64,000 nucleotides of DNA from Planococcus halocryophilus (GCF_022489025.1 NZ_JAKVTG010000001.1:310001-374000), one strand, 5' to 3'. Numbered from the stretch's first letter, positions 35,506-47,600 are shown. Numbers and translations: made by a program. Notes: a model not told the origin generated them from the letters alone.

Positions 35506-36222
35506 ATGGCAGTAATCTCAATGAAACAATTGTTAGAAGCTGGTGTACACTTCGGTCACCAGACTCGTCGTTGGAACCCGAAAATGAAAAAATATATTTT
35601 CGTGGAGCGTAACGGTATCTACATCATCGATCTTCAAAAAACAGTTCGCAAACTGGAAGAAGCTTATAGCTTCATGAAACAAGTTGGCGAAGAAGGCGGA
35701 AAAGTTCTTTTCGTTGGTACGAAAAAACAAGCTCAAGACGCTATTAAAGAAGAAGCAGAACGCTCTGGTAACTACTACATCAACCAACGTTGGTTGGGTG
35801 GAACACTTACTAACTTCGGTACAATCCAAAAACGTGTGAACCGTTTGAAACAAATCGAACGCATGGAAGAAGATGGAACTTTCGAAGTTCTACCGAAAAA
35901 AGAAGTTGTTCAGTTGAAAAAACAACACGAACGTCTTGTTAAATTCCTAGGCGGTATCCGTGACATGAGTTCACTACCGGACGTAATGTTCGTAGTTGAC
36001 CCACGTAAAGAACGTATTGCAGTTGCAGAAGCAATGAAATTGAACATCCCGATCGTTGGTATTGTTGATACTAACTGTGATCCAGATGAAATCGATTATG
36101 TTATTCCTGCAAACGACGATGCAATTCGCGCAGTTAAATTATTAACTGGTAAAATGGCGGATGCATTGCTTGAGTCAAAACCGGAAGAAGATGAAGAAAC
36201 TCAAGCTGAATCTGCTGAGTAA
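35506..36222 (+). CDS. rpsB: 30S ribosomal protein S2
   Basis: Small-subunit protein at the head-body junction, assembled late. The 238-residue protein starts with [20 protein letters not shown] and shows [12 protein letters not shown] and [13 protein letters not shown], diagnostic of S2. An AGGAGGAAAC site precedes ATG at 35506. The codons and strong leader are those of a highly expressed gene. A terminator or attenuator separates it from tsf. Confidence 0.98.
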   Translation: MAVISMKQLLEAGVHFGHQTRRWNPKMKKYIFVERNGIYIIDLQKTVRKLEEAYSFMKQVGEEGGKVLFVGTKKQAQDAIKEEAERSGNYYINQRWLGGTLTNFGTIQKRVNRLKQIERMEEDGTFEVLPKKEVVQLKKQHERLVKFLGGIRDMSSLPDVMFVVDPRKERIAVAEAMKLNIPIVGIVDTNCDPDEIDYVIPANDDAIRAVKLLTGKMADALLESKPEEDEETQAESAE

Positions 36223-36235
36223 TTCACGATTACAC

Positions 36236-36273
36236 AGGTGATAAGCGGCCAACCCCTCTTATCACCTTTTTTT
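36236..36273 (+). terminator. Terminator/attenuator between rpsB and tsf
   Basis: AGGTGATAAG at 36236-36245 pairs perfectly with CTTATCACCT at 36258-36267, followed by a T run. With no promoter visible before tsf, it probably lets a fraction of transcripts through. Confidence 0.88.
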
Positions 36274-36311
36274 GAGAAAATAGCTACAAATTATGAAGGA
36301 GGAATTTAATC

Positions 36312-37196
36312 ATGGCAGTAACAGCACAAATGGTAAAAGAATTACGCGCTAAAACAGGCGCAGGGATGATGGATTGTAAAAAAGCTTTAGTACAAACAGA
36401 CGGTGATATGGAAGCGGCAATCGATTTCCTACGTGAAAAAGGTCTTTCAAGCGCTTCTAAAAAAGCAGACCGTATTGCAGCTGAAGGGATTACTTCGATT
36501 CTTGTAAAAGAAAACGAAGCAATTATCTTCGAAGTAAACGCAGAAACTGACTTTGTTGCGAAAAACGAAGGCTTCCAAACATTAGTAAAAGAATTGGGCG
36601 ACCACTTGATCACAACTAAACCAGCTACTGTTGAAGAAGCTAACGCTTCTACAATGTCTAACGGTTTGACAGTTGCAGACCACATTTCAAACGCTATCGC
36701 TAAAATTGGTGAAAAAATCACTTTGCGTCGCTTTGAAATTCGCACGAAAACAGATGCTGATGCATTTGGACCATACCTACACATGGGCGGAAGAATTTCA
36801 GTATTAGTAGTTCTTGAGAACTCTACAGATTCAGATGCTGCTCGCGACATCGCTATGCACATTGCTGCATTAAACCCTAAATACATTTCGCGTGATGAAG
36901 TTTCTGCTGACGAAGTAGAACACGAGCGCAAAATTTTGACTGAGCAAGCATTAAACGAAGGCAAACCTGAAAAAATCGTTGCTAAAATGGTTGAAGGTCG
37001 TCTTGGTAAATATTTCGAAGACATTTGCTTGCTTGACCAAGCATTCGTTAAGAACTCAGATCAAAAAGTTCGTGATTTCGCAACTTCAACTGGTGGAACT
37101 GTTAAAGAATTCATCCGTTACGAAGTTGGAGAAGGAATCGAAAAACGTGAAGACAACTTTGCTGATGAAGTTATGAGCCAAGTTAACAAAAAATAA
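36312..37196 (+). CDS. tsf: Elongation factor Ts
   Basis: Nucleotide exchange factor for EF-Tu. The 294-residue protein has the UBA-like N-terminal domain with [16 protein letters not shown] and the [14 protein letters not shown] core motif. ATG at 36312 follows AAGGAGG. Expression is probably coupled to rpsB through partial read-through of the hairpin before it. Confidence 0.98.
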   Translation: MAVTAQMVKELRAKTGAGMMDCKKALVQTDGDMEAAIDFLREKGLSSASKKADRIAAEGITSILVKENEAIIFEVNAETDFVAKNEGFQTLVKELGDHLITTKPATVEEANASTMSNGLTVADHISNAIAKIGEKITLRRFEIRTKTDADAFGPYLHMGGRISVLVVLENSTDSDAARDIAMHIAALNPKYISRDEVSADEVEHERKILTEQALNEGKPEKIVAKMVEGRLGKYFEDICLLDQAFVKNSDQKVRDFATSTGGTVKEFIRYEVGEGIEKREDNFADEVMSQVNKK

Positions 37197-37221
37197 GATC
37201 GTTTATCATATGATTTAACTT

Positions 37222-37251
37222 GGGGAACACGAGAATGTGTTCCCTATTTTT
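37222..37251 (+). terminator. Intrinsic terminator of tsf
   Basis: GGGAACAC at 37223-37230 pairs with GTGTTCCC at 37237-37244, followed by TATTTTT. Confidence 0.85.
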
Positions 37252-37277
37252 CAATAAAAGTGTAATGGAGGGTACCG

Positions 37278-38003
37278 ATGAGTGTTCAGCAATATAAACG
37301 CATTGTATTAAAACTAAGTGGTGAAGCAATGGCAGGAGGACAGGGTTTCGGATTGTCCCCTGAGATTATCAAATCAGTAGCAAGCCAAGTAAAAGAAGTG
37401 GTAGAACTCGGAGTAGAAGTCGCAGTAGTTGTAGGCGGCGGTAACATTTGGAGAGGTAAAGTCGGTTCTGAAATGGGTATGGATCGTGCGACAGCTGATT
37501 ATATGGGCATGTTGGCGACAGTTATGAACTCATTGGCTTTACAAGATTCATTAGAAAAACAGGACGTTGAAACACGCGTACTGTCATCTATTGAAATGCG
37601 CCAAGTAGCTGAACCATATATCCGCAGAAGAGCCATTCGTCATTTAGAGAAAAAACGGGTTGTCATCTTTGCAGCAGGTACAGGAAATCCTTACTTCTCA
37701 ACTGATACAACAGCAGCATTGCGTGCGGCAGAAATTGAAGCCGATGTCATTTTAATGGCAAAAAACAATGTTGATGGTGTTTACTCAGCTGATCCGAAGA
37801 CGGATTCAACTGCAGTGAAATATGATGAACTTTCTTATTTCGACGTGATTCAACAAGGTTTGCAAGTGATGGATTCAACTGCTTCTACGCTTTGTATGGA
37901 CAATGACATCCCACTCGTAGTATTCTCTATTATGGAAAAAGGAAATATAAAAAGAGCTGTACTTGGAGAGAAAATCGGTACAGTAGTGAGGAGAACAATC
38001 TAA
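37278..38003 (+). CDS. pyrH: Uridylate kinase
   Basis: Phosphorylates UMP to UDP and is normally controlled by GTP and UTP. The 241-residue amino-acid-kinase-family protein has [11 protein letters not shown] at the N-terminus, [10 protein letters not shown], and [12 protein letters not shown] near residue 160. ATG at 37278 has a GGAGGG site. Its TAA overlaps the frr start by one base. The rpsB-tsf-pyrH-frr order is widespread in bacteria. Confidence 0.98.
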   Translation: MSVQQYKRIVLKLSGEAMAGGQGFGLSPEIIKSVASQVKEVVELGVEVAVVVGGGNIWRGKVGSEMGMDRATADYMGMLATVMNSLALQDSLEKQDVETRVLSSIEMRQVAEPYIRRRAIRHLEKKRVVIFAAGTGNPYFSTDTTAALRAAEIEADVILMAKNNVDGVYSADPKTDSTAVKYDELSYFDVIQQGLQVMDSTASTLCMDNDIPLVVFSIMEKGNIKRAVLGEKIGTVVRRTI

Positions 38004-38560
38004 TGCCGAAATCAGTAATGAATGAAACCGAAACTAAAATGACTAGTGCAATCCAAGCTTTTTCACGCGATTTAGCATCAATTCGTGCTGGCCGTGCAAC
38101 ACCATCAATTTTGGATAAATTGACAATCGATTATTACGGTTCTCCAACACCGGTCAACCAAGTCGCGGGAATTTCAATTCCTGAAGCTCGTTTGATCATG
38201 ATCCAACCGTATGACAAATCGGTTCTTGGTGATATTGAAAAAGCGATTCTTAAATCTGACTTAGGTTTAAGTCCATCAAATGATGGCTCTGTTATTCGCT
38301 TAGCTGTACCTGCTTTGACTGAAGAACGTCGTAAAGACCTTGTTAAGCAAGTGAAAAAAGAAGCAGAAGAAGCGAAAATTGGAATCCGCAATATTCGCCG
38401 CGATGCTAATGACGAGTTTAAAAAACTTGAGAAGAAAAGTGAAATTACAGTAGATGACTTACGTGGATATTCCGATGATGTTCAGAAATTGACAGATGAC
38501 AACATTGCGAAAATCGATGAAATGGCTAAAGATAAAGAAAAAGGAATTATGGAAGTTTAA
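38003..38560 (+). CDS. frr: Ribosome recycling factor
   Basis: Splits post-termination ribosomes together with EF-G. The 185-residue tRNA-shaped protein has the [18 protein letters not shown] helix, the [14 protein letters not shown] turn and the [20 protein letters not shown] helix, all typical. ATG at 38003 overlaps the pyrH stop (TAATG), so translation is probably coupled. A good terminator follows. Confidence 0.98.
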   Translation: MPKSVMNETETKMTSAIQAFSRDLASIRAGRATPSILDKLTIDYYGSPTPVNQVAGISIPEARLIMIQPYDKSVLGDIEKAILKSDLGLSPSNDGSVIRLAVPALTEERRKDLVKQVKKEAEEAKIGIRNIRRDANDEFKKLEKKSEITVDDLRGYSDDVQKLTDDNIAKIDEMAKDKEKGIMEV

Positions 38561-38581
38561 ATCGAACTTCATCTTATGTTG

Positions 38582-38608
38582 AGCGTCCTGTTAAACAGGA
38601 CGCTTTTT
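38582..38608 (+). terminator. Intrinsic terminator of pyrH-frr
   Basis: AGCGTCCTGT at 38582-38591 pairs perfectly with ACAGGACGCT at 38595-38604, followed by TTTT. Confidence 0.92.
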
Positions 38609-38661
38609 CATGCCAAAAATTATAGCTCTATTCTGAAAGAAGCGCACAATGCTGTTTTTTT

Positions 38662-38670
38662 TGATATGAT
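38662..38670 (+). promoter_or_regulatory. Putative extended -10 promoter of uppS
   Basis: TGATATGAT is an extended -10 element 42 bases before uppS. No convincing -35 box lies upstream. Confidence 0.35.
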
Positions 38671-38712
38671 AAGCAATAGACATGCCGATTTGTAATAGGT
38701 GGAGGATTAACT

Positions 38713-39504
38713 ATGTTTAATAAACTATTAAAAAGAAATACTGATGTGGTCATGGAAAATAAAGATCGCTCAGTTTTGATTCCAAATGAAGAAGTTCCGG
38801 CGCATATTGCAATTATTATGGACGGAAATGGCCGTTGGGCAAAAAAACGTTCATTGCCAAGAGTTGCTGGGCATCATGAAGGAATGAAGACAGTTCGCAA
38901 AGTGACAAAGCTTGCCAACGAACTAGGGGTAAGTGTATTAACTTTGTATGCATTTTCCACAGAAAACTGGAAACGTCCAAAAATTGAAGTGGATTTTTTG
39001 ATGCGTTTACCTGAAGAATTTTTAACAACCTTTTTACCTGAATTAGTAGAAGAAAATGTGCGCGTAGAAATGATGGGGTACCATGAGAATTTGCCAACGC
39101 ATACACTTAAAGCTATAAATAAGGCAAAAGAAGCGACAAAACATAATACAGGACTTATATTAAATTTCGCATTAAATTATGGAAGTCGCGCAGAAATTGT
39201 TGATGCAGTTAAAGACATTGCTGCACAAGTAGCTGAAGGCACGTTAACGCTTGACGACATAAACGAAGACCTCATTACAGGAGGGCTAATGACAAAAGGC
39301 TTACCTGAACCTGATTTATTGATTCGTACAAGTGGTGAAGTGCGTTTAAGTAATTTCATGCTTTGGCAATTGGCTTATACCGAGTTTTGGTTTACGGAAA
39401 CCTTGTGGCCCGATTTTAATGAAAATTCCTTACTTGAAGCGATTCAAATTTACCAAAATCGTAATCGCCGGTATGGAGGGTTGAAAGGGGACGAAGTGAA
39501 ATGA
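38713..39504 (+). CDS. uppS: Undecaprenyl diphosphate synthase
   Basis: Cis-prenyltransferase that makes the C55 lipid carrier for peptidoglycan. The 263-residue protein has the substrate-binding IIMDGNGRWAKKR motif, STENWKRP, and the DLLIRTSGEVRLSNFMLWQLAYTE region near the C-terminus. ATG at 38713 follows AGGTGGAGG. The stop overlaps cdsA by four bases. It starts the envelope-lipid cluster uppS-cdsA-dxr-rseP. Confidence 0.97.
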   Translation: MFNKLLKRNTDVVMENKDRSVLIPNEEVPAHIAIIMDGNGRWAKKRSLPRVAGHHEGMKTVRKVTKLANELGVSVLTLYAFSTENWKRPKIEVDFLMRLPEEFLTTFLPELVEENVRVEMMGYHENLPTHTLKAINKAKEATKHNTGLILNFALNYGSRAEIVDAVKDIAAQVAEGTLTLDDINEDLITGGLMTKGLPEPDLLIRTSGEVRLSNFMLWQLAYTEFWFTETLWPDFNENSLLEAIQIYQNRNRRYGGLKGDEVK

Positions 39505-40292
39505 AACAACGGATCATAACAGGTGTTATCGCAGCGGCATTTTTCATCCCTTTTGTTATTTATGGGGGTATTCCGTTTATTTTACTTGTGTATATGTTAG
39601 GAACAGTAGCCTTGCAAGAACTTTTGAAAATGAAAGGCCGGAGCTTACGGAGTATTCCTGGCCTTATTTCTCTGATTGCATTATATGCATTTATGCTTCC
39701 TACTCAATGGGCGCAGCAAGTGTTTGAATGGACTGGATACGAAAAAATTGAATTTGCCTTTTTAGCCGTTATTTTACTTTTGATACATACAGTAATTGTG
39801 AAAAACAGTTTTACTTTTGATGATGCAGCATTTGCTATTATGGGTACTTTATATGTAGGTATTGGCTTCTATTACTTTATCGAAACGCGTGAAGCAAGCC
39901 TTAGTTATCTAATATTTGCTTTGTTAATAGTCTGGTTTACTGATTCAGGCGCTTATTTTACAGGACGTAAAATTGGCAAGCGGAAACTGTGGCCGGAAAT
40001 TTCGCCAAATAAAACGATTGAAGGATTTGTTGGTGGAATTGTTTGGGCAATTGGAATTGCATTGATCTTTGACTATTTCATCCCATTAAACCATTCCATT
40101 ATATTAATCGTAGTGGTGACTATAATCGCCTCTGTCTTTGGTCAAATGGGTGATTTAGTAGAATCTGCGTTGAAGAGACATTTTAACGTGAAAGACTCAG
40201 GAACGATTTTACCAGGACACGGCGGAATATTGGATCGTTTTGATAGTATTTTGTTTGTGATGCCTTTGCTTCACTTTTTACATTTCATCTAA
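39501..40292 (+). CDS. cdsA: Phosphatidate cytidylyltransferase CdsA
   Basis: Makes CDP-diacylglycerol for phospholipid synthesis. The 263-residue protein has about seven membrane segments and the CDS signature with VKDSGTILPGHGGILDR near residues 230-250. ATG at 39501 overlaps the uppS stop and has AAAGGGG upstream. dxr starts 17 bases later. Confidence 0.97.
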   Translation: MKQRIITGVIAAAFFIPFVIYGGIPFILLVYMLGTVALQELLKMKGRSLRSIPGLISLIALYAFMLPTQWAQQVFEWTGYEKIEFAFLAVILLLIHTVIVKNSFTFDDAAFAIMGTLYVGIGFYYFIETREASLSYLIFALLIVWFTDSGAYFTGRKIGKRKLWPEISPNKTIEGFVGGIVWAIGIALIFDYFIPLNHSIILIVVVTIIASVFGQMGDLVESALKRHFNVKDSGTILPGHGGILDRFDSILFVMPLLHFLHFI

Positions 40293-40308
40293 GAGAGGAA
40301 ATTGCTGA

Positions 40309-41454
40309 ATGGTTAAGAAAATTATTTTGCTGGGTGCTACGGGGTCGATTGGTGTGCAAACAGCTGACATTATCCGAGAACATCCGCATGAATTTACTTT
40401 AGTTGGATTTGCTGCTGGAAAAAACATGGACATTACACGTAAACTGATCGCGGAATTCAAACCTGAAATTGTTTGTATTCAACAACCAGAAGACGCAAAA
40501 ACACTAGCAGCTGAATACCCGAGTGTGTTGTTTGTGAGCGGTGCCAAAGGTCTAATCGAAATCGCTGTTTACGATGCGGATGTCCTTGTCAATGCAGTAC
40601 TTGGTAGTGTTGGTCTCGAGCCTACATTAGAAGCAATCAAGCTTGGCCGAACCATCGCTATTGCAAATAAAGAAACGCTCGTAACAGCAGGACATTTAGT
40701 TATGGATAGCGCTAGACATTATGGTGCAGATATACTGCCGGTTGACAGTGAACACTCGGCACTTTTTCAAGCGTTAAACGGCGAAAAGAAAGAGCAAGCC
40801 AGTCGATTAATCTTAACGGCCTCTGGTGGTAGCTTCCGTGATTTAACACGTGAACAATTGAAAAACGTCTCTGTTCAAGATGCATTAAATCACCCAAACT
40901 GGTCGATGGGGTCGAAAATTACGATTGATTCAGCCACTATGGTCAACAAAGGATTAGAAGTCATCGAAGCTCATGTACTATTTGATTTTGCATATGCGGA
41001 TATTGATGTTGTACTTCACCGAGAAAGTATTATTCATTCGATGGTCGAATTCCAAGATACAAGCGTTATGGCGCAACTTGGCACTCCCGATATGCGTGTA
41101 CCGATTCAATATGCTTTGTCTTATCCGGATCGCTTTCCGCGTCCTGAAGCAAAACGACTAAACTTAGCAGAAATTGGTCAATTGAATTTCAAAGAAATGG
41201 ACTATAAACGCTTCCGTGCATTGCAATTGGCATTTGATGCTGGAAATGCAGGTGGAACCATGACGACAGTATTAAATGCTGCGAACGAACAAGCTGTAGC
41301 ATTGTTCCTTAATGAAGAAATTACGTTTTTGCAAATTGAGGAAATGATTGAACGTGCAATGGATCAACATGAAGTTTTAGCTAATCCAGATTTAGAAACG
41401 ATTTTGCATGTAGATGCTGAAACAAGAAAATTCGTTAAAAAAATGCTAAAATAA
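40309..41454 (+). CDS. dxr: 1-deoxy-D-xylulose-5-phosphate reductoisomerase
   Basis: Second step of the MEP isoprenoid pathway, forming methylerythritol 4-phosphate with NADPH. The 381-residue protein has the cofactor loop [22 protein letters not shown], and the metal/substrate site [12 protein letters not shown] at 40309 follows AAGAGAGGAA. Its product ultimately supplies UppS, encoded upstream. Standard length. Confidence 0.97.
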   Translation: MVKKIILLGATGSIGVQTADIIREHPHEFTLVGFAAGKNMDITRKLIAEFKPEIVCIQQPEDAKTLAAEYPSVLFVSGAKGLIEIAVYDADVLVNAVLGSVGLEPTLEAIKLGRTIAIANKETLVTAGHLVMDSARHYGADILPVDSEHSALFQALNGEKKEQASRLILTASGGSFRDLTREQLKNVSVQDALNHPNWSMGSKITIDSATMVNKGLEVIEAHVLFDFAYADIDVVLHRESIIHSMVEFQDTSVMAQLGTPDMRVPIQYALSYPDRFPRPEAKRLNLAEIGQLNFKEMDYKRFRALQLAFDAGNAGGTMTTVLNAANEQAVALFLNEEITFLQIEEMIERAMDQHEVLANPDLETILHVDAETRKFVKKMLK

Positions 41455-41496
41455 CTAAAGATCAAAACCGAATAAGTTTATAAAGGTGGGTTCAAA

Positions 41497-42756
41497 ATGG
41501 AAACGGTTATCTCGTTTATAATAATTTTCGGTGCTTTAGTATTTTTCCATGAATTTGGTCATTTTCTTTTCGCAAAACGGGCGGGCATTTTAGTTCGTGA
41601 ATTTGCAATTGGGATGGGTCCGAAAATTTTGGGCATTACCAAAGGAGAAACGCTTTACACATTACGATTGTTGCCAATTGGCGGCTATGTGCGCATGGCA
41701 GGCGAAGATATGGACACAATCCATATTCAGGCAGGCCATCGCATCGGCATTTTATTGAACAAAGAAGGATTAGCTAAAAAAATAATCATGAATCAAAAGA
41801 ATGTTTATCCTGAAATTCTGTTTTTAGAAGTAGAAGAAGCAGATTTGGAAAAAGAGCTTTGGATTAAAGGTTATGACGAAGAAGAAAAATTAGTGCGCAT
41901 TGATGTAGCACGTGACGCTGTTGTCGAGGAAAATGGCAGAGAAATTATTTTAGCTCCATATGATCGACAATTTGATTCAAAAACAGTAGGCAAGCGATTT
42001 ATGACGATTTTTGCAGGTCCGCTTTTCAATTTCATTTTAGCGTTTCTTATTTTTACAGCACTTGGCATGATGCAAGGCATTCCTACTTTTGAACCTGTGA
42101 TAACTGAAGTAACAGAAGAAAGTCCGGCAGCTGAAGCAGGAATGCAAAATGGTGATTTGGTAACCTCAATCGAAGGAAATGCAATTGCTACATGGGACGA
42201 GCTAGTTGAATCTGTTCAAAACAATGCGGGAAATCCGCTAGCTTTTGAAGTAGAACGCGACGGTGAGCCGTTAGACTTTACCATTACTCCTGAAGTTGCA
42301 GAGCAATCTGCTGAAGAGGTTGGGGTTATTGGTGTTCTATACCAAAGCCCGATGGAAAAAGATTTTCTTGGTTCATTCGCATATGGTGCTGAACAAACCA
42401 TCTTTTGGTTCAAAGAAATATTCCGTCTATTAGGAATGCTTGTAACAGGGCAATTTACAATTGATGCCTTGTCAGGTCCTGTAGGGATTTACAAAACGAC
42501 TGAAGAAGTTGCCAAATATGGTTTCTTCACGTTGATGAGCTGGGCTGGTATGTTAAGTATCAATCTTGGTATTATGAACTTGCTTCCATTACCAGCACTT
42601 GATGGTGGACGTTTAATGTTCTTTATCGTTGAAGCATTACGTGGCAAACCGGTAGATCGGCAAAAAGAAGGAATGGTCCATTTTGTCGGGATTATGCTAC
42701 TTATGCTACTCATGCTCGTTGTCACTTGGAATGATATTCAAAAATATTTCTTTTAA
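41497..42756 (+). CDS. rseP: Intramembrane zinc metalloprotease RseP (RasP)
   Basis: Site-2 protease that cuts anti-sigma factors and leftover signal peptides within the membrane. The 419-residue protein has the HEFGH zinc motif at 18-22 in the first membrane segment, a PDZ domain near 190-270 (SPAAEAGMQNGDLVTSIEG), and the third metal ligand in NLLPLPALDGGRL. ATG at 41497 has an AAAGGTGG site. An inverted repeat follows, but its T tract is weak. Confidence 0.96.
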   Translation: METVISFIIIFGALVFFHEFGHFLFAKRAGILVREFAIGMGPKILGITKGETLYTLRLLPIGGYVRMAGEDMDTIHIQAGHRIGILLNKEGLAKKIIMNQKNVYPEILFLEVEEADLEKELWIKGYDEEEKLVRIDVARDAVVEENGREIILAPYDRQFDSKTVGKRFMTIFAGPLFNFILAFLIFTALGMMQGIPTFEPVITEVTEESPAAEAGMQNGDLVTSIEGNAIATWDELVESVQNNAGNPLAFEVERDGEPLDFTITPEVAEQSAEEVGVIGVLYQSPMEKDFLGSFAYGAEQTIFWFKEIFRLLGMLVTGQFTIDALSGPVGIYKTTEEVAKYGFFTLMSWAGMLSINLGIMNLLPLPALDGGRLMFFIVEALRGKPVDRQKEGMVHFVGIMLLMLLMLVVTWNDIQKYFF

Positions 42757-42777
42757 AATAAGCAATTGAGCAACAGT

Positions 42778-42801
42778 GGACAGGCGATTTATTGCCTGTC
42801 C
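42778..42801 (+). terminator. Weak terminator-like hairpin after rseP
   Basis: GGACAGGC at 42778-42785 pairs perfectly with GCCTGTCC at 42794-42801. The T tract is four bases, starting six bases further on, so termination may be partial. Confidence 0.5.
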
Positions 42802-42855
42802 TGAACTTTTAATACTTTACTAAAAATTTTATAGTCAGTTGAGGTGTATTCTGGA

Positions 42856-44559
42856 ATGAAACAAACAGCAACGTTTATCCCGACTTTACGCGAAACTCCA
42901 GCCGATGCAGAAGTAAGATCGCATCAGTTATTATTACGCGCAGGCTTTATCCGTCAAAACACGAGCGGTATTTACTCGTTTTTACCACTTGGAAAACGTG
43001 TACTTCAAAAAGTTGAAACCGTGATTCGCGAAGAAATGGAAGCTGCTAATAGCGTCGAAATCTTCATGCCTGCACTTCAACAAGCTGAATTATGGCAAGA
43101 ATCTGGTCGTTGGTATTCTTATGGCGACGAATTGATGCGTTTGAAAGATCGCAATGATCGTGAATTTGCACTAGGTGCAACTCATGAAGAAGTCATTACG
43201 AGCTTATTGCGTGATGAGATTAAATCTTACAAAAAATTACCTTTGAATTTGTTCCAAATTCAATCGAAATTTAGAGATGAAAAACGTCCCCGTTTTGGCT
43301 TGTTACGTGGCCGTGAATTCTTAATGAAAGATGCTTATTCGTTTCATGCGACGACTGAAAGTTTAGATGAAACGTATGACGTAATGATGCAAGCATATAC
43401 GAATATCTTTACACGTCTTGGACTAAATTTCCGCGCAGTTATTGCGGATTCAGGTGCGATTGGTGGAAAAGACAACCATGAGTTTATGGTGTTGTCGGAA
43501 ATTGGTGAAGATACAATTGCTTATTCGGACACTTCTTCATATGCAGCGAATATCGAAATGGCTGCAGTTAACGTAAATTATCCAGTTTCAGACGAAACTC
43601 CTGAAACGTTGGAAAAAGTTGCAACGCCAGGTAAGAATACAATTACAGACGTTGCAGAATTTTTTGGAACTACTGCTGATAAATGCATTAAAACAATGGT
43701 CTTTAAAGCGGATGAGGAATTGGTTATCGTTTTAGCAAGAGGCGATCATGAAGTGAACGATGTTAAAGTTAAACATGCTACCGGTGCTACTGTTATCGAA
43801 ATGGCTACACCAGAAGAGGTACAGCAATTATTAGGCTGTGATATCGGTTCGTTAGGGCCTATCAATTTGCCTGAAGATATTCGTTTGTTTGCTGATCACG
43901 CAGTGGAAAACATCGTTAATGGAATTGCTGGAGCTAACGAAAGCGGCTATCATTATAAAAATGTAACACCAGGAAAAGACTTTACAGTTCCTGCTTTCCA
44001 CGACTTACGCTTTATCCAAGAAGGAGATGCCTCTCCAGACGGACAAGGAACAATTCAATTTGCTAAAGGCATTGAAGTAGGTCACATTTTCAAATTGGGC
44101 ACAACATACAGTATTCCGTTAAAAGGTACGTTCTTAAACGATCAAGGCAAAGCGATGCCTTATATTATGGGATGTTACGGAATTGGTGTATCTCGTGTGC
44201 TGGCTGCAGTTGCAGAACAATTCCAAGACGAAAATGGTTTTACATGGCCAGATGTTGTTGCTCCTTATGAAGTTCATTTAGTACCGGTTAATGTTAAAGA
44301 CGATACGCAGCGTGAACTTGGCGAAGAACTGTATTCGTTATTAAAAGAAAACCGTTACGAAGTATTACTTGATGACCGCAAAGAACGAGCGGGTGTGAAA
44401 TTTGCAGATGCAGACTTGATCGGATTGCCAATCCGTATCACCATTGGTAAAAAAGCAGCAGAAGGCATTTTAGAAGTTAAAATACGTCGTACAGGTGAAA
44501 CATTTGAATGGACGCGTGACGAAGTACTTGAGAAAATACAGCAGTTTTTTAAAAAATAA
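42856..44559 (+). CDS. proS: Prolyl-tRNA synthetase (bacterial type with editing domain)
   Basis: Charges tRNA-Pro. The class II core shows motif 2 ([17 protein letters not shown]) and motif 3 ([17 protein letters not shown]), and the INS editing domain lies between about 230 and 380. The anticodon-binding domain forms the C-terminus. An ATG at 42844 is in frame, but GAGGTG at 42841 overlaps it; ATG 42856 fits, giving 567 residues (B. subtilis 564). The 99-base gap upstream is too short for a T-box leader, and no T-box element is seen. A strong terminator follows. Confidence 0.97.
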   Translation: MKQTATFIPTLRETPADAEVRSHQLLLRAGFIRQNTSGIYSFLPLGKRVLQKVETVIREEMEAANSVEIFMPALQQAELWQESGRWYSYGDELMRLKDRNDREFALGATHEEVITSLLRDEIKSYKKLPLNLFQIQSKFRDEKRPRFGLLRGREFLMKDAYSFHATTESLDETYDVMMQAYTNIFTRLGLNFRAVIADSGAIGGKDNHEFMVLSEIGEDTIAYSDTSSYAANIEMAAVNVNYPVSDETPETLEKVATPGKNTITDVAEFFGTTADKCIKTMVFKADEELVIVLARGDHEVNDVKVKHATGATVIEMATPEEVQQLLGCDIGSLGPINLPEDIRLFADHAVENIVNGIAGANESGYHYKNVTPGKDFTVPAFHDLRFIQEGDASPDGQGTIQFAKGIEVGHIFKLGTTYSIPLKGTFLNDQGKAMPYIMGCYGIGVSRVLAAVAEQFQDENGFTWPDVVAPYEVHLVPVNVKDDTQRELGEELYSLLKENRYEVLLDDRKERAGVKFADADLIGLPIRITIGKKAAEGILEVKIRRTGETFEWTRDEVLEKIQQFFKK

Positions 44560-44579
44560 TAACGAAATCTGATATGATG

Positions 44580-44613
44580 AAAGGAAAGTACATTGTGTAC
44601 TTTCCTTTCTTTT
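44580..44613 (+). terminator. Intrinsic terminator of proS
   Basis: AAAGGAAAGTACA at 44580-44592 is the exact complement of 44596-44608, with a three-base loop and CTTTTT after it. Confidence 0.93.
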
Positions 44614-44688
44614 TCTGCTTGCTTCAGAAGATCCTGAAAGAACTTAAGCTAGCACTTTTCTTAAATCACTACCATGAAGGGGATAATT

Positions 44689-47600
44689 ATGACAAACGAG
44701 CAAGACTCTAAGATGCGATTCAAATTGCTGCTTCAGCATCTCGAATTAACGGAAGATGTACACATGCCTTTTTTCGAAGAAGCTGAATTGACACGGATGA
44801 CCGTCCATAAAAAAGAACGTTCCTGGAAATTTATTGTGAAATTGAAGAATATCTTGCCGATTGACTTGTATCTATTATTAAAAGAACGTCTATATAGCAC
44901 ATTTTCTCCAATTGCTCGAGTTCAACTAAACATTGAAACCGCACAAGAAACGGCACAGGAAGACTTAGTATTATCTTATTGGAAATATGCTGTTGAAGAA
45001 TTGGCAGACATGGCACCGCCACTACGTGAGCGGTTATTGTCACAAGCGCCAGTATGGAATGGCAATAAATTATTATTACAATGCAGTCATGAACATGAAA
45101 TGATGGCATTAAAATCAAAATACAGTGATAAACTAGCAGGGGTTTACCGTCAATTTGGCTTTCCACATGTAGCCATTGATTTTCAACTATCAGACGAAAA
45201 CCAAGAAGCCGCTCATGCAGCTTTCATGGCAGAACGTTTGCGCGAAGAAGAAGAAATGGCGAAAAAAGCATTGTCGGATATGAAAAAGCGAGAAACCAGC
45301 CAGAAAGAAAATGGAGCTCCTTCAGGACCATTCCAAATGGGTTCTGCGATCAAACCGGATGAAAATATCGTTGATATTAAATCCATTGTTGATGAAGAGC
45401 GCCGAGTGACTATCGAAGGTTATGTCTTTGATGCTGAGGTTCGTGAACTACGAAGCGGACGTTCATTATTAACGGTTAAAATAACAGATTATACCGATTC
45501 GATTCTTGTGAAAATGTTCTCGCGCGATAAAGAAGATGCTGAATTAATGGCCAATGCGAAAAAAGGCATGTGGCTAAAAGCGCGTGGCTCAATTCAAACG
45601 GATACTTTTGTTCGAGATTTGGTCATGATGGCGCAAGATATGGTGGAAATCAAACCAGAACTTCGACGAGATACGGCTGAAGAAAAACGTGTTGAATTGC
45701 ATTTGCACACACCAATGAGTCAAATGGACGCTGTTTCGTCTGTCGATTCTTTAGTAAGTCAAGCCGCCAAATGGGGTCATCCTGCTATCGCCATTACCGA
45801 TCACGCTGGTGTGCAATCATTTCCGGATGCTTACGCAGCCAGTAAAAAACATGGCATTAAAGCAATTTTTGGATTAGAAGCGAATTTAGTAGATGATGGT
45901 GTACCGATTGCGTATGAAGAGCGCCATGCACTATTAGAAGAAGAAACCTTCGTGGTGTTTGACTTAGAGACCACAGGTTTATCAGCTGTTTACGATACCA
46001 TCATTGAGCTGGCTGCTGTAAAGATTAAAGGCGGTCAAATCATTGATAAATTCGAAAGTTTTGCCAACCCGCATCATGAACTATCATCGACGACGATCGA
46101 TTTAACTGGGATTACGGATGACATGGTGAAAAATGCACCGGAAGTAGAAGAAGTTATTCGCAAATACCATGACTGGGCAGGAGACCATATTATGGTCGCT
46201 CATAATGCATCATTTGATATGGGCTTCTTGTATGTTTGCTACAAAAAATACGGCATAGATACCGTACATGCTACAATTGATACCTTAGAATTAGCGCGTA
46301 TGCTTCACCCTGAATTGAAAAATCATCGTCTAAATACATTGGCTAAAAAGTTTGGCATTGAGCTAACGCAGCATCACAGAGCCATCTACGATACGGAAGC
46401 AACTTCGTATTTGTTGACGCATCTTTTAAAAGAAGCGGATCAAAAAGGTATTTTGTATCATGATCAATTAAATGATTATGTGGGTAGTGGCGATGCGTAT
46501 AAACGATCGCGTCCGACTCACTGTACACTGCTCGCGCAAAACGACGAAGGATTGAAAAACCTTTTCAAACTAGTATCTGCTTCGCATATCAATTATTTCT
46601 ACCGAGTGCCGCGTATTCCGCGTTCGTTGTTGCAAAAGCATCGAAAAGGACTCTTAGTAGGTTCAGGTTGCGATAAAGGCGAAGTGTTTGAAGCAGTTAT
46701 GCAAAAATCGATGGAAGAAGTCGAAAAGACTGCTCAATTTTATGATTATTTAGAAGTTCATCCGAAAGAAGTTTATTCACATTTAATCGAACGAGAAATG
46801 ATTCGAGATGAATGGAATTTAGAAGACATTATCCGCAAACTCGTAAAAATTAGCCGCAAATTAGAGATACCGTTAGTGGCGACTGGCAATGTTCATTACC
46901 TTGATGAAACAGATGCGATTTTCCGTCAAGTATTAATCGGATCACAAGGTGGAGCGAATCCATTGAACCGTACGAAATTACCGAAAGTGCATTTTAGAAC
47001 GACTAATGAAATGTTAGATGCATTTGATTTTCTTGGCAGTGAAACGGCACATGAACTTGTGGTAGCCAATTCCTTGAAAATTTCTGAAATGATTGAAGTC
47101 GTGAAACCGATCAAAGATGAACTATACACACCAAAAATTGAAGGCGCTGATGAGGAAGTCCGAGAGCTTAGCTATAATATGGCTCGACAAATTTACGGCT
47201 CACCGTTACCTGAAATTGTAGAAGCACGGATTGAAAAAGAACTTAAATCCATTATCGGTCACGGATTTGCGGTTATTTACTTGATTTCACACAAACTTGT
47301 TAAAAAATCGTTAGATGACGGCTACTTAGTTGGTTCGCGTGGTTCGGTTGGGTCTTCTTTAGTTGCGACATTAACTGAAATCACAGAAGTAAACCCGTTG
47401 CCGCCACATTATATTTGTAGAAAATGTAAAAAATCCGAGTTTTTTGATGATGGGTCAGTCAGTTCCGGATTTGATTTGCAAGATAAAAACTGTCCAGACT
47501 GTGATATTCCGTATCAAAAAGAAGGTCAAGATATTCCGTTTGAAACGTTTTTAGGATTTAAAGGGGATAAAGTTCCCGATATCGATTTAAACTTTAGTGG

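Noticed and set aside
36284-37024. Long minus-strand open frame (246 codons) opposite tsf
   Set aside because: It mirrors the biased codons of tsf, has no binding site of its own, and its translation is Ser/Ala-rich with no known fold. tsf on the plus strand is certain.
42757-42855. Possible T-box leader before proS
   Set aside because: The gap is 99 bases, too short for specifier and antiterminator stems, and no T-box core sequence is visible.
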